Shown: positions 23,747 to 35,465, numbered from the stretch's first letter. The stretch is DNA of 64,000 nucleotides from Halichondria panicea (GCF_963675165.1 NC_087385.1:268501-332500); one strand, 5' to 3'. Translations and numbers: made by a program. The notes: generated by a model from the letters alone, not told the origin.

Positions 23747-24508
23747 ATAGATTGAACAGTAGGAGGGATTGGAAACGACCATGCAGGCCCCTCTGTGTAA
23801 ACCGATGAAACACTCCGCGTTATGATTTTGCGCTCGCTTATAGTTTTTACCGTGCTCTAGTTGTATATTTTAACTATTTCTAGCTCTCCTATATCCACTA
23901 GCGATCACTCAGGGGCTGCATGGGAGATACTCTAGAGAAGTAAATTTACACCACTGACTAAGTAAATTGTCTTTTACTCCGTTTTTGAGTTTAGCCCATG
24001 TCAACTTTTCTCTTTCCCTGCTGTGAAGATGAAACAGCAAAGGACATTGCTTAACTTGGTTATTATGTATCTCAGTGCTATATAGAATGGCTTCATGCTA
24101 TGGATAAGCTGTACTGTTCATAAACGTTTGCGGTATATAGTCTTTCAAACTGCTTTAGTATACTTTTAGACACACCACGGGCCTTGACCTCCCACGACTT
24201 CATAGTAAGAGCTATTCCTTCTTGTATAGCATTTATTTGTTTAGTGATAGTGGCTGAGTTGCTAGTCGACATTTAGAGCTAGATTCTCTTTAGATTTTAG
24301 AATAATCGTGATCATTAAAAAAGTGATCAATTTCACCATTTCTATGTACAGCACATTGTATGGCATTGTATGGCAGCAAGACAGGTAATGAGCATGCTGA
24401 CTATAAATATAATCCTTTGTAGTTTTAGCCACACCCTATAACGCGGAGTGTTTCACGCAAACATTTTCGTTTCCAATCCCTCCTACTGTTCTATCTATGG
24501 TTCAACCA
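23739..24508. mobile_element. Inverted-repeat DNA element, short form (about 0.77 kb)
   Basis: Same ends as 13748-14998 (TTCAACCATAGATTGAACAG and inverse) but lacking the inner 0.49 kb insertion. Matched by 41169-41912 in unit 5. Confidence 0.6.
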
Positions 24509-25705
24509 TTTTCGACCAATACCATGATAATAAACAAAAAATGGTACTAGTCACGTGATGTTAGCCTATAATTATAATATGTTTCCTACGTGTTACATTA
24601 TTATTTAACCTCTGAACTCGTGTGAACTAAACACTTTATGTCTTGTCTCTTCAGAACACTGCTGGTGACGACCATAGTGACAAGGTAAGTACAACTACTC
24701 ACAAATGTGTGGTAATCTACTCTCTAGACTGCAAGCACTGTAGAATGGCAGCTCTATCCACACATTGTAAGACCTGTGTACCCTGTAATGTTATCATCAC
24801 CTAATCTCAGCATTACTAAACTGTTTTGCCATCATATTCAATTAAACGTGAGGGGGGTTGTAGTTGAACATCTTTTAACAGACATAACTTTCTTATCGTT
24901 AATTCAATGTCAAAAATATTATGATTTCCTGAAACCTTAGAAAAAGGTCTTTTAAATGATCAATCCAGCATTTGGACTCGGTAATAATTTGTCATTTTTT
25001 GGCCTTGGACTATGGGCTATTATCCATGGTGTGGTCAAATTGGCAAATACTTTTACCGACTACAGGAGAGTCGACTGTGACCTGTTTGTGGAGAAGAGCA
25101 TCAGTTTAAAGGATACCTTGTGTGGCTTCACTTGCACTTTGTACCCCCTGGACGAGAGGAGCGTGGGTGGGTCCAAGTCACCAGGAGCAGTGCTGTCACC
25201 AGGTGAGTAGGTGGCCGGTAGGAGGAGGATTGTGTATAGGGCTGCCTTTGAGAGGAGTGTACATACAAGCTATTATAGTGTGTCCCAGCCTTACAAGCTG
25301 AGGGGACATGTGTTAGGGTTAGGTACCTTAGGACTGTTCATCTGGCAGCTTTAACAACTCTTAATATTCCACTGTTATTACTATATACCATATATAGCCC
25401 AAAGTGTTAATTTTTGGGTTAGCAATTTTCGCTGTTTTTTGTGTGTTAGCAATCCTACACGAAAATTAGGTCCACGAAATACTTAGCTAACGGAAGACAT
25501 AACGTCATTTACCAAATATAGCATTTATCCAACGAAGAGCCATTCCACGCAATTTTAAGTACCTCGAACATTTCGCCCTACATTGAATATGATACATACA
25601 TGTAGTCTTGTGATACTAACAGTGGTAGTGCTGTGTGGGCAGTATTGTATATACCTAAGAATACTATTGGGTAAAAATAAGTACCCACCACTAATCAAGT
25701 GGTAC

Positions 25706-25884
<179 letters not shown>

Positions 25885-26190
25885 CCAGGGTCTGGAGGGT
25901 GAGGGGATGCCAGTGTTCAGGAGGCCTCATGTCAAGGGCAACCTCTATGTTCAGTTCACCATCCAATTCCCTGACTCTGGTTTCCTGGAGGAGAGTCAAC
26001 TAAAGGTATGCAGTGGCTATAATCATGTGATATGTGTGTGCAGTGTAGGCAGCCTCTCAATACACAGGCCTCCACTGTATACATGCAATATCTTTATGCT
26101 GTACCACCTTGTCTTCTATAATTAAGGTGTCTTTGTGAAGTAGTTGGTATACTGATCCAATACACAGGCCCCCACTGTATACCAAAGTAC

Positions 26191-26566
26191 TAGTCTGGGG
26201 GCCAGACCTCTTTCTCAGAGGGGGGAGGGGGAAGAGAGAAAGAGGTCTGGAGACTCTTGCAGCACTTCCGTGTGCTCTTGGAATGTCAATAGGGAGGAGA
26301 CTGTGATATTGGAGGTTATAAAGAAGGATTAGATGTAACAATACTCTCATTTCGTTGGCTGTATCTAAATTCCATTGGCTGTAATCCAAATTCCACAAAG
26401 GCAATACTCACATTTCATTGGATTAAAAATCACATGACATAGGATATGCATTTCATTGGGTCTGGCCACATTCCGCTAGAGCACACGGAAATGCTGCAAG
26501 AGTTTCCAGACCTAATCCTAGCTCTCTTGATTTTGCCCCCGAGCTATTAGGTCTGGCCCCAGACTA
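26191..26566. mobile_element. Inverted-repeat element TAGTCTGGGG...CCAGACTA (376 bp)
   Basis: Ends TAGTCTGGGGGCCAGACCT and AGGTCTGGCCCCAGACTA are inverse, and further inverse pairs lie inside ('gcagcacttccgtgtgctct' against 'agagcacacggaaatgctgc'). The flanks ACCAAAGTAC and ACCAATATAC look like a degenerate 9-10 bp target duplication. It lies in the intron before exon E. The breakpoint of the large duplication (26314) falls inside it, so only its right two-thirds recur at 54485-54737. Confidence 0.75.
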
Positions 26567-27234
26567 ACCAATATACTCTACCCCCCCCACACACACCCAC
26601 ACACACACACCCACACCACACACACACACACAGGAGTTGGAGTGTCTCCTGCCCACAGGACGTGGCCCCACCAGTACTGGACCCAGAGGCAGAGGAAGTG
26701 GATATGATAGAGAGTGAGGGGACGAGGGGAGTGAGCGAGACACAAGGGGGTGGAGCCATATAGAATGAAGATGTGGAGGATGAAGGAGTGGGCGGGGCAC
26801 AGAGGGTGGGCTGCTCTCAACAGTGACACTCTTAGGAACTCTATATTCACCGCTTTGATTGTATTTATGGACTGGTTTTGTGGTTACTGCTATTGTTCTA
26901 ATTATGTGAATAACATTTCCCCATACCACTCATCATAATTATTGTGAACGGTAATATTGATTAGCATGAGACTGAGATAAAGTCAATAGTAATCATCATA
27001 ATAGGAGAGTGCAAACACACACTACAAAAGCCAAAGCTAAAAATAAAATTCTAGTAATTAAAAATCAAAATCAAGAAGCTAGCTACTGGATAATTATAAG
27101 TGTTCACATTGTTCAAACAATTAGTGTGTGTATAACACAGAGTCCCACAATGGGTATTAATTATCAACTACAACCTAAACTAAAAAGGAAGCTATACTAT
27201 AGATAAGTGTTCACCGTATATACATTGTTCATAG

Positions 27235-30200
27235 TTAAAAGGGTGCTATTTTGTTCAGTTCCACCATCACCTGTGCCATGCTGGGTCGATGGCTGGGCTC
27301 TCTCTTAGTGCAGTGGAGTATCAGCTCGTACACTGCAGGATGCTGCCTCTGTACTTGGAGAATCATGTCTCGATAATGTTCAGCACTTGGGAATCGACTA
27401 GCGGTCACCTCACAGAGGACAATACCGTAGCTGTACACATCGATCTTGACAGACTGTCTCAGAGGTGGAGTGAGAGGATCAAAGGCTTGAGGGATGACTT
27501 CAGGAGGGGAGTAGATTATGGCCCCCTCTCCCATTGTATGAGCATGCTGCAGGAAGTTGGCTGAGCCCAGGTCAGAGACCTTCCCCTTCCACTGGTGGTT
27601 GGGCATTCGCTGGAGGAGGACGTTGGGAGCACTCACATCACGGTGGATGATGGGATCGTAGCGCTGGTGCAGGTAGTTCAGAGCGAGGGCAATGTCCATG
27701 AAGATCGAGAGGCGGTTTCCTGGGTCCAGTTGATTCTCTTCGTACGCTTGTCGGAGATTCATGTCCAGAAGCTCGGTGATGATGAGAGGAGGGGACTGGT
27801 CAAACACTGCCCCAATGAACTGCACCAGGTTGGGGTGTCGTACTTCAGCCAAGAGCCTCATTTCTCTCTGGAGTCTCTCCAGATTGCGTGGGTTGACAAT
27901 GGCAGCAAAGAGTCGCTTGACGGCCACCGTCACTGTTCCCTCCAGCACCTCCCCCCATCCTCCAGTGCCAATCGTTCTCATCGTGATCACTCTGTTGGCC
28001 GGAATCCTCCACACCTCTGTGTTGTGTGCAGCCAACTCTTTTGTCTTGCCTTCTAACTCCCTCTCTAGAGCTGTGATTCGAGCAGACAGGTCAGCTTCTC
28101 TACTGTTGGCCTCAGTCATTTCACGATCTTTTGTAGCCAAATCTCTAGCTTGTGTAGCTAATTCAAGGTCTTTAATAGCCAATTCACGATCCTTCTCTTG
28201 TAAAAGTAATTGCATAGCCTGGTCTGCATCTTGATAACGACGGTTGGCCTCAGACAATTCACGGTTTTTGGTGACTAATTCTCTAGCTTGTGTAGCCAAT
28301 TCACGATCCTTTTCTTGCAACTGTAGTCGGAGTTGATACTCTCTCTTCTCACTCAGTCGCTGGGTGGAGCCTCTAGTGTCGTTGTGGGCCACATCCACGA
28401 GAGCCCACTTCCCAGCCGAGGGTCCAGCAACAGACGCTGAGGGTCCAGTCAACTCTGTAGGGGGGATTAAGGAACAAATGTAACAGTATATGCATTCAGA
28501 GTCATTGACACATGTATTGTGTGTACTTGTCTATCAGACAATAGTTGCCATGGCTACATGCTGTAATGTACTCTGTACTATGGACTATTGGTGTCATAAT
28601 TGGACGACTCTTTGGATCATTGGTTCCAGACTGTTCTTATTTATTCAGATTGTTCTCAATAGACTTAGTAGTTGTTTCTTGTTCTTTTATTTGTTCTATA
28701 GATCATTCTAGATACTTAGGTTGGTATATAAGCAGGTGTGTTTTTGTTATACAGTGTGTTGTAAATGTTGAAGGTCATTCTATTGCGATTACGTTCCGAA
28801 TACAAGGCATACCGCTCGGCTTTGTTACACATGTACTAGTAGCTGCTCACCAAATCTCAGTATGGTGGTCTCAGCAATGGCAAATCCCCCCTTCCGACGG
28901 CCTCCAAACACAAGGACCTCAGTGAGTCCTGGTCCCAGACTGGTGGCAGTGATGGAGTAGAAGTAACGTGGTGTCATTGACTCAGGAGGTGTCACCTGGA
29001 GGCACAAAAAATAATGCTCTGATAAATAAATGTTGAGTGTACAGTAGTACTGTGTATTCTGAACAGATCATCAGATAATCCATGTACTGTATGAAATAAA
29101 TATAACATTACAACACGAGGAATCTCAAGGCTATGTGTTTTATATTACAGTGACCCTTTACCAAATTATGCCTCGAGGCTACGTGACCGTGTACGGAAGG
29201 GACTGTATGACTTTTATTACACGCTTGTAACCTTGACAACGTGATATAATACAGTAAAGGTGTGTGTACATAGCACAAGTATTTAACATCCTCCTAGACT
29301 TCAAAGTTATTTACTCTTGTAAATGAACGTCTCGTATCTCTTTACTACGTCCATTTATTACACGTACACTAACAGTTCATAATAAGACAAGACTCACCTC
29401 TGCCCACTTGACAGTGTCTACATCCAGTATCCACATTACCCCCGGTGTCTTGTAGCCATTATCCACTCCTCCGTACACCAGTAGTTGAGGGTGGTCCTGG
29501 CCATAGTTGAGACAACAGGCAGCATGGGCTAACCTCCCCACTGGCCATGGCTCTCCCTGTACTGGCTTCACCTTAGTGACCTCCTATACACAGTGAACAC
29601 ACAGTATTGTGCATTTCAATGTGGCAGTACTAATTCCAACTCACCATGGTCCTGAAGTCAAACATGTAGACTTCATTGACCACACCACGGTCAGGTTGCC
29701 ACCCTCCAAAGAGGACTGCCCTGTGCTGGTCCACCATGGTGAAGGTGAAGGAACTACAGAGAGGAGGTCTCTCTCCTCTGAGCTCAGGGGACGACCAGAC
29801 ACCTGAAAGTGGGGGTGGGGCAATTTAAGAATGGTACAATGTTACATCATCCTTATAACATTGATTGATATGAAAGTGAACATGGTTTCCTATGTGAGTG
29901 AGGGTGGGACTCCGCCCACCAGTAGCTAGATACCCTATAAGTGTATGCAACGAAAACATACAGCAAATGTGCACGTTGACAAAAGTTACCATTTTGTGTG
30001 TCAAAGAAATGGAACTCGTTTGTCTGTCCACTTCCATCAGACCGTCCAATCTTGGTGAATGTTGATCCTGGTTGTGTGGTGCCCTCAATACCTTCTCCTC
30101 CAAAGCAGCACAGAGTTCTCTCATTCACACGGACAAGTCCACAGTAAGCCTTTTTCATAGGCTGACTACCAGAGGTTTGAACGTTGATCCACTGGAGAGT

Positions 30201-30503
30201 GTCCAGATCAAGCTTGCTCATGTCATTGAAGTAAGAAGACCCATCACGACCACCAAAGGTGTACAGGCAACGACCTACACAAACAAAGCAACCACTACAC
30301 TCTCCAGGGGGTAGAGGTCCAGTGGTGGGCAAGAGGCTCCACAGCTCAGTGCTTGGATCATACACAGCAATGATGTTAGACCCCTTTCCTGGACAATACC
30401 CCCTCCACATGTAATGGCGTCCGTCAACTGCAGAGAATTGACCGCAACGAGGTGATGGTTCAACTGGTGGACGACCAAGAATGGAGCGAACAGCTTTCAA
30501 CAT
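27235..30503 (-). CDS. Kelch / coiled-coil / TKL-like kinase K4 (intact, alternative N-terminus, 740 aa)
   Basis: Exons 29990-30503, 29645-29802, 29398-29583, 28851-28995, 27235-28454; phases as in K3, 740 codons plus stop. The N-terminus differs from the usual MDAPVEPSPR: here ATG at 30503 gives MLKAVRSILGRPPVEPSPR, because unrelated sequence begins a few codons into exon 1. An AG acceptor (CTGCAG|ACA) precedes it. A possible upstream exon at about 30648-30713 ends VFHE at a GTGAGT donor in matching phase, so the gene may have gained a new promoter and exon. The coiled coil is different and shorter (SEKREYQLRLQLQEKDRELA...). Kinase is the GTGGWGEV, VNPRNLERLQ subtype. Intron 4 carries a solo LTR. 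Catalytic residues (VAVK, HRD, DLG) are kept. Confidence 0.85.
28562..28829. mobile_element. Solo LTR in K4 intron 4
   Basis: A 268-bp insertion absent from the other Kelch-kinase copies. It begins TGTAATGTAC and ends TTTGTTACA (TG...CA with inverse TGTAA/TTACA). The flanks are CATGC and CATGT; the empty site reads CATGT, so a 5-bp target duplication with one change. Contains a TATA-box-like TATATAAG. Fits a solo LTR of an LTR retrotransposon. No internal polymerase remains. Recurs at 56733-57000. Confidence 0.75.
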
Positions 30504-30713
30504 TGTCTGCAGGAGTAAGGACAGTGAGCAATATACATACACACATTGGCTATCTAGACACTGATATACAGATCACATGTATCATACACACTTCTCTTAT
30601 GTACACACTTCTCTAGCTAGTATCTCTGAACTCACCTCATGGAAGACACTTCCTGTAATGTCAGCAGCCCCACCCACTTTCACAAACTTCACATAACAAA
30701 AATTTATTGGATA

Positions 30714-32314
30714 TCATTTGCATTCATATTCTAGTGTAAGTGTAGTTCCCATGGTGATGACAGTGTGTATAAGGTCCTGTAGCTTATCAGACATGCCCAG
30801 TACTGCACCCTCACAATACAGACACAGCTTCTGTAGAGGAGCCACTCAAACAGTTAGTGTATTAGTGGTCTCACTTACTTGAGCATGTGCTTTGTGATTG
30901 TCGTTCTTTAGTTTGAATCTCTGAGCAATATAATCGACCGTCCGTCCAACACACCACTCCTATTCATTGTGTGTATTAGGTTCATGTACTTTGTTATGAC
31001 ATGTAATATAATAATCGTATAATACAGTGGAACTTAACAACCATCCTGCAGAAAGACCAACAGCAGATATAAATAAAAGGTCAAGTACCCAGTACAAAAC
31101 AACCCCTCAACAAAGGACACCTCTGTATAATGGCCAATATCTTATCCCCCAATGTTACAAGGTTCCACTGTATGGTATGGTATGCATTATACACTCCAGT
31201 GCATAAAGTGTTTCCCTGGGCGGTCACCTTGGAGACAAACATGGAGGTGTTAGGGAGTCCACTAGTCCTTGGCAGCTCCACTTCAAAATACACTCTGTCC
31301 ACCTACAAAAGGGAGCACAATTCTCCAGTGAATACTGAGCATAATGCAGTAGTGAATAAGCAGCCACTTAACAGGACGATGGTCCAAGCTCTAGCTAACC
31401 TCCCCAGCAACCACTCCACTGCATACCTGTGGTATGGAGTCCAGACCAACTGCTCTCATTTTTAACTTCATCAAAGCAACTTTTCCACTCGTGTGTTTGG
31501 ATGAACTGCCACCTTTCACCCCACCTGGCCAGTCAAAGAGTGCACACACATTGTTCAATAGTACACAGAATGTAGACATCCTATGAAGCGTGTACAAGTA
31601 GACTCAACAGTTAAAGTAGCTGAGATTAAGAGTGGTAGGGAACTAGAATAAAGAATGGAGTACTAAATTGCTCATTATTACAGGCTCAGTGTTGAGTACA
31701 CCACACTGTTTGCATGCTCACTTGTTCCAGTTGCTTTGGCAGGTTGTCCCAGTGGCCTCCCCCTCACGGTCCTAGTAGAGTGTTGCTCGGCTACTATCAG
31801 TGCAGGGCAGCTGTGGTCCTCCTGGTGTCTGTGCTGGATGCAATACGACTGCTCACAAGACTCACACAGCACACTAGTCACATGACGCTTCTTGCACGAG
31901 GGGAGGGAACAGTGGAAGAGAAACTATGGACACACGTTCAGTGCATGCCGGGGAGGGAGATGTATAATTACATTATTATGAGTTTGTCATCTAATTGTGT
32001 AAATGATTACCTCTTGTTTCTCAGGCAATGTGGATATAATATTTGTGTCGATGTGCTCACAGTTGTGAGAGGAGGGGACTCGATGATATTTACTGTGGCA
32101 AAACCAACAAATATGTAAATCGTAAAATGGTAGCTAGATCTCTACTTACCAAACTGTTTGATGACAGAGGTCGCACACAAATGGAAGGAAATCTGAAAAT
32201 GAGTAGTTTAATCAAAAAAACATTATTAATTTGCATACCTAATCTGTTGCATTAAGGGAAAAAACAGTGTTCCCCAACATCACTTCCATTCTCAGTCTCT
32301 TGGTGTGACGTCAT
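30714..32314 (-). pseudogene. ZFAND1: ZFAND1-like AN1 zinc-finger gene, copy A (one in-frame stop)
   Basis: Eight exons with consistent phases: 32239-32314, 32150-32192, 32011-32092, 31722-31923, 31427-31524, 31228-31302, 30879-30956, 30714-30830; 257 codons, close to vertebrate ZFAND1. The first AN1 finger is FLPFVCDLC...CKYHR...SHNC, the second CESCEQSYCIQHR...DHSC. The C-terminal ubiquitin-like region has VALMKLKMRAVG, DRVYFEVELP, RTVDYIAQRFKLKNDNHKA and ends LTLEYECK. ZFAND1 is known to bring p97 and the proteasome to stress granules. Codon 21, between EHCFFP and CNRLDF, is TAA (32252-32254), exactly where the finger needs an ordinary residue. Everything else is open, so this is a recent nonsense allele, a base error, or an unrecognised splice or recoding event. 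Confidence 0.85.
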
Positions 32315-32382
32315 AAACGTCATCAGCCGCATATTTTTAATAGGCAATCTTCGCTCCACCCACACAATTTGTGAGTCATGAT

Positions 32383-32676
32383 TAGCCTCGATTCAAGGCC
32401 GATTAAAATACCGTATAGCGCGAAATTTTCGAGGGGCTTAATTTTCGCGGATTTCGTGGGTTAGAATTCTACACGAAAATTAAGTCCACAAAAAGTGTTC
32501 TTTAATTAGAATTACCTGCTATCATGCAAAGATTTAAAGGCGTGGCTTCCGGTAAGCAGCTATTCCGCGAACATTGTGCAACGAAATGGTTTTTAGAGGC
32601 CAATCCACGAAATATAAGTGCCTCGAAAATTTCGCGCTATACGGTACGTATTTTAATCGGCCTTGAATCGAGGCTA
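32383..32676. mobile_element. MULE-like MITE with 9-bp target duplication, composite with TACCGTATAGCG element
   Basis: Outer ends TAGCCTCGATTCAAGGCCGA and inverse belong to the same family as 20740-21841. Perfect 9-bp direct repeats AGTCATGAT flank it (32374-32382 and 32677-32685). Inside, 32409-32646 begins TACCGTATAGCGCGAAAT and ends with its inverse, a TACCGTATAGCG-family element nested in, or fused with, the outer one. Lies about 70 bp upstream of the ZFAND1 start. Recurs at 60554-60847. Confidence 0.85.
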
Positions 32677-33200
32677 AGTCATGATAAGCTAATGAAGAAA
32701 CCTTTGATCTCTGCAAAGCAGTTCATGAATTTTGTGCCTCAAGAGTTGTCTACCCAAATAGGGCTGTCTGGTCAAGCTAGCTCTGAGACTATCTGCCTGT
32801 TTAGGTAACAATAATAAACTATTAACAGTTATAACAAGTGTACAACCAGCTAGCTACGTGTGTTCACCTACTGTGCAGAATTGTGTGTTGTGCATGAGAG
32901 CCTTGTATCTAGATACTATAGCCTCAACTATACAGTTACTATAGAGCTGCACACACGACATGAATCAAGAGTCTATTGCTATTAAGTACAGATAACTAGG
33001 TCTCCCAAAGATGATGAATTGTTGAGACGGTGTGTGTTGTGGTTAAATTCCAAGGCAAGTGTTAGTCCTAGATTGTACACAGCTAGTCTTGATAGCTCCA
33101 CTGCACAATATAGCCGTACTGTTGTGTGTCCTATATATAAACTGCATTAACGTATATACCGTTGTCTCTATTACAGGCCTAGTGGCTGACGTATACAGAT

Positions 33201-34270
33201 ATGAAGCTATCAGAGATATTGCAAGCATTTCATGGCCTCGAGGCGTGCGATCGTGTGGACCTCATCTGTCGAATGCTACGTCACTGTCTGGCATTTGAAT
33301 CTCGATTCCTCGGTACCGTATTATTAGACGCCTCTAAAGAGCATTACAAATCGCAAGTGAATAAAATTGAGATACATGCCAACAGAGTGAGCTACTACAA
33401 GCCCTTCCAAGAGTCAGGCCTCTCTCACCAAGTATGTCTCAAACTGTGCAGTTCTCTGTCTGTTGTGCATTCGGATAATCGACCTGTGGCTGAGGTCGTA
33501 TTCCAACTACTCAACGATAAGAAAGTGCTGACGTTTTTTGAGGATTGCAATGAGCTCAAAGTAAGAATGGACACTGTCAGTGTTTATAGATTCAATAACT
33601 CCATTTGCATGAGGTGTTCATATTCATTATTAGCTAGTGTGGTGGGTATTGCTTCTATAGTCGATCTGGATACATTAAACAAGAGGTTAAACAAGAGGGC
33701 GGCCATTATTTGCGAGTACTAATTTTTGCGATTTTACTCTCATTCGCAGAAATAGCAGAAATTAATACACGCGAAAATATGTCACCTTAAGGTAATAGAA
33801 TAGCCATGCAGAGTGGTGACCTGGATTAGGGTGTGTTGATGTGCCTGCAAGGATCTGCGGGTATTTCAATGTTGTACCAACAATCACATACTCACTAACT
33901 GTATGCCTGAGCACGTCATGACCAGCTAAAGCAATACACAGCTATACAAGTGTGTGTCCAGGTGCATGTACACTGCTCCTAATGGATGGCACATTGTCTG
34001 CACTCCAGTTATCAACTTGACTCACTTGTCAGTTGACTAGACTAATAGTTAACAGTATTCTCAGTCCAATGCTTATAATACTATATTTATTCGCCCTGTG
34101 TCTAGGTGCTGAAGGATTTGCGACTCCTCTACGTGATGGCTGTGAATCACCCTGCTCTCTCATTCAACCAGCGTCAGCTACTCATGTACACATACCTGCA
34201 ACGAATGGACCTGCTCTTTATAGAGAAGTCAAAGTACTCCTTCTCTGGAAGCTTCTCAGGATCTATGGAG
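33201..34270 (+). CDS. ZCCHC2/ZCCHC14-like N-terminal exons, copy A (partial gene)
   Basis: Two plus-strand exons fit together in phase 0. The first is 33201-33560 (120 codons from ATG, ends NELK at GTAAGA). The second is 34106-34270 (55 codons, starts VLKDLRLLYV after TCTAG, ends SGSME at GTAGGG). Features resembling the N-terminal helical domain of ZCCHC2/ZCCHC14 and, more distantly, Smaug include RVDLICRMLRHC, ESRFLGTVL, EIHANRV, a Leu-rich helix and MAVNHPALSFNQRQLL. No SAM or CCHC domain or stop follows in this block, so the gene is cut short by the rearrangement or continues in unseen exons. Assignment is from remembered family pattern and is moderate. Confidence 0.5.
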
Positions 34271-34697
34271 GTAGGGAATAATATGGTTGTGAGTATATGA
34301 GTCCACCTCTCTCTAGAGTGTTCCCATGTCCATCTTGATTCCTCTATAATGCCTCACTGTAGCCACTCATTAGTGCTAGTATGTCTGTGAGTATTGTAGA
34401 GAGCTTTATCACATGTGTAGCATCAATACAGCTGCTCTGTGTCATATCTTACCTCCCTCATAATTCCTGTCATTCATTGGATGGATATTGATGAGCCTCT
34501 CGTTATGGGGACCAACCCTCGAGATGGTTTTATTCAATCGCCATGTACTGGCTCTACCGTTAGTTTTGCAATGGCCTGAAATCTGATAAATAATTCTGTA
34601 TAATTATAGTATATCATTATTAGGGAGATCGAATGTGTTGTATTGTATTGTGAGGTGGTGTGACTTGTGTTGTTATTTGTTGCCTCCCTCCCTCCAG

Positions 34698-35303
34698 TGG
34701 CCCAGTTCATGCACGTGCTGAGACAGAGGATCCAGCTGGGGGCCACTGAGTCCATCTACCTCATGGTCAATGGCCTCACTCCCACCACCAGGTACACACA
34801 TGCCAGGGGAATGCTATCTAGTGATCACACTAGTTGTGTAATGCATTGAAGCTTGTGTATACAATGTAGTTATTGGACACTTTATTAAAGGTTGTGTAAT
34901 GAAGGCCTATATAGATGTAGCCATTCTTGCAGCTTTGTTTACTAGGCTAGTAAAGCTTGAGACTATATTGAACCCTGTCAACATGTAAGAGGTCGTGTAC
35001 AGCATCATTGTAGGCACTGTCTCAAGTACCTATGGTAGAATATACACTGCACTCCGTTCACTGTGGTACTGCATGTATACACACAACTTAGCCATTATTA
35101 AATGTCCCCTAATGACTGTGTACTTTGACCCCCTGCATGTGTTCCCACTAATGACTGTGTACTTTGACCCCCTGCATGTGTCCACACTAATGACTGTCCT
35201 CCTCCCTCCCTCCAGCTCGAGCATGTCTGTGATCTACCAGGAGCACAAGGATGAGGACGGGTTCGCGTACATGGCCTACAGTGGAGAGAACAGTATGGGC
35301 TGA
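34698..35303 (+). pseudogene. LC3/ATG8-like gene, last two exons only, copy A
   Basis: Exon 34698-34791 (begins mid-codon after CCTCCAG; AQFMHVLRQRIQLGATESIY, LMVNGL) joins exon 35216-35303 in phase to give [28 protein letters not shown]-stop. These match the C-terminal half of the ATG8/LC3/GABARAP ubiquitin fold (Ile-Arg-x-Arg helix, VNG, Y-x-x-x-KDEDGF-Y, terminal Gly). The protein would end on the Gly used for lipid conjugation, so ATG4 trimming would not be needed. The N-terminal helices and first strands were not found upstream, and the phase does not fit the ZCCHC-like exon, so this is a 5'-truncated gene. A 3' splice fusion to an unknown exon is the alternative. Confidence 0.75.
35106..35190. 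repeat. Tandem repeat in LC3-like intron
   Basis: About 45-bp unit 'ctaatgactgtgtactttga' + 'ccccctgcatgtg' present twice, followed by a third partial start 'actaatgactgtc', immediately before the pyrimidine-rich acceptor of the last LC3-like exon. Confidence 0.75.
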
Positions 35304-35366
35304 ACTCTAGAGACACTATGAACACTGTATAGCAATGTACTCTACCCCCCCCCCCCCCCCCCCCAC

Positions 35367-35431
35367 TAGCCTCGTTCCCAAGAGTCGACCTAGCGTTCAA
35401 TTGGAGACGGATCGGCCTGGGATCGAGGCTA
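35367..35431. mobile_element. 65-bp miniature of the TAGCCTCG element
   Basis: Begins TAGCCTCGTTCCCA and ends TGGGATCGAGGCTA, the ends of the MULE-like family, with only about 35 bp between. Sits in a poly-C run just 5' of the AC tract and DnaJ exon E. No clear target duplication because both flanks are C runs. Recurs at 63538-63602. Confidence 0.65.
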
Positions 35432-35465
35432 CCCCCCACACACACACACACACGCGCACACACAG

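Noticed and set aside
27595-28234. Plus-strand open frames opposite the kinase exons (also 3416-3859, 36316-36925, 45647-46256, 55766-56405)
   Set aside because: Antisense shadows of the kinase and coiled-coil code. They recur only because the sense gene is duplicated, and they have no domain.
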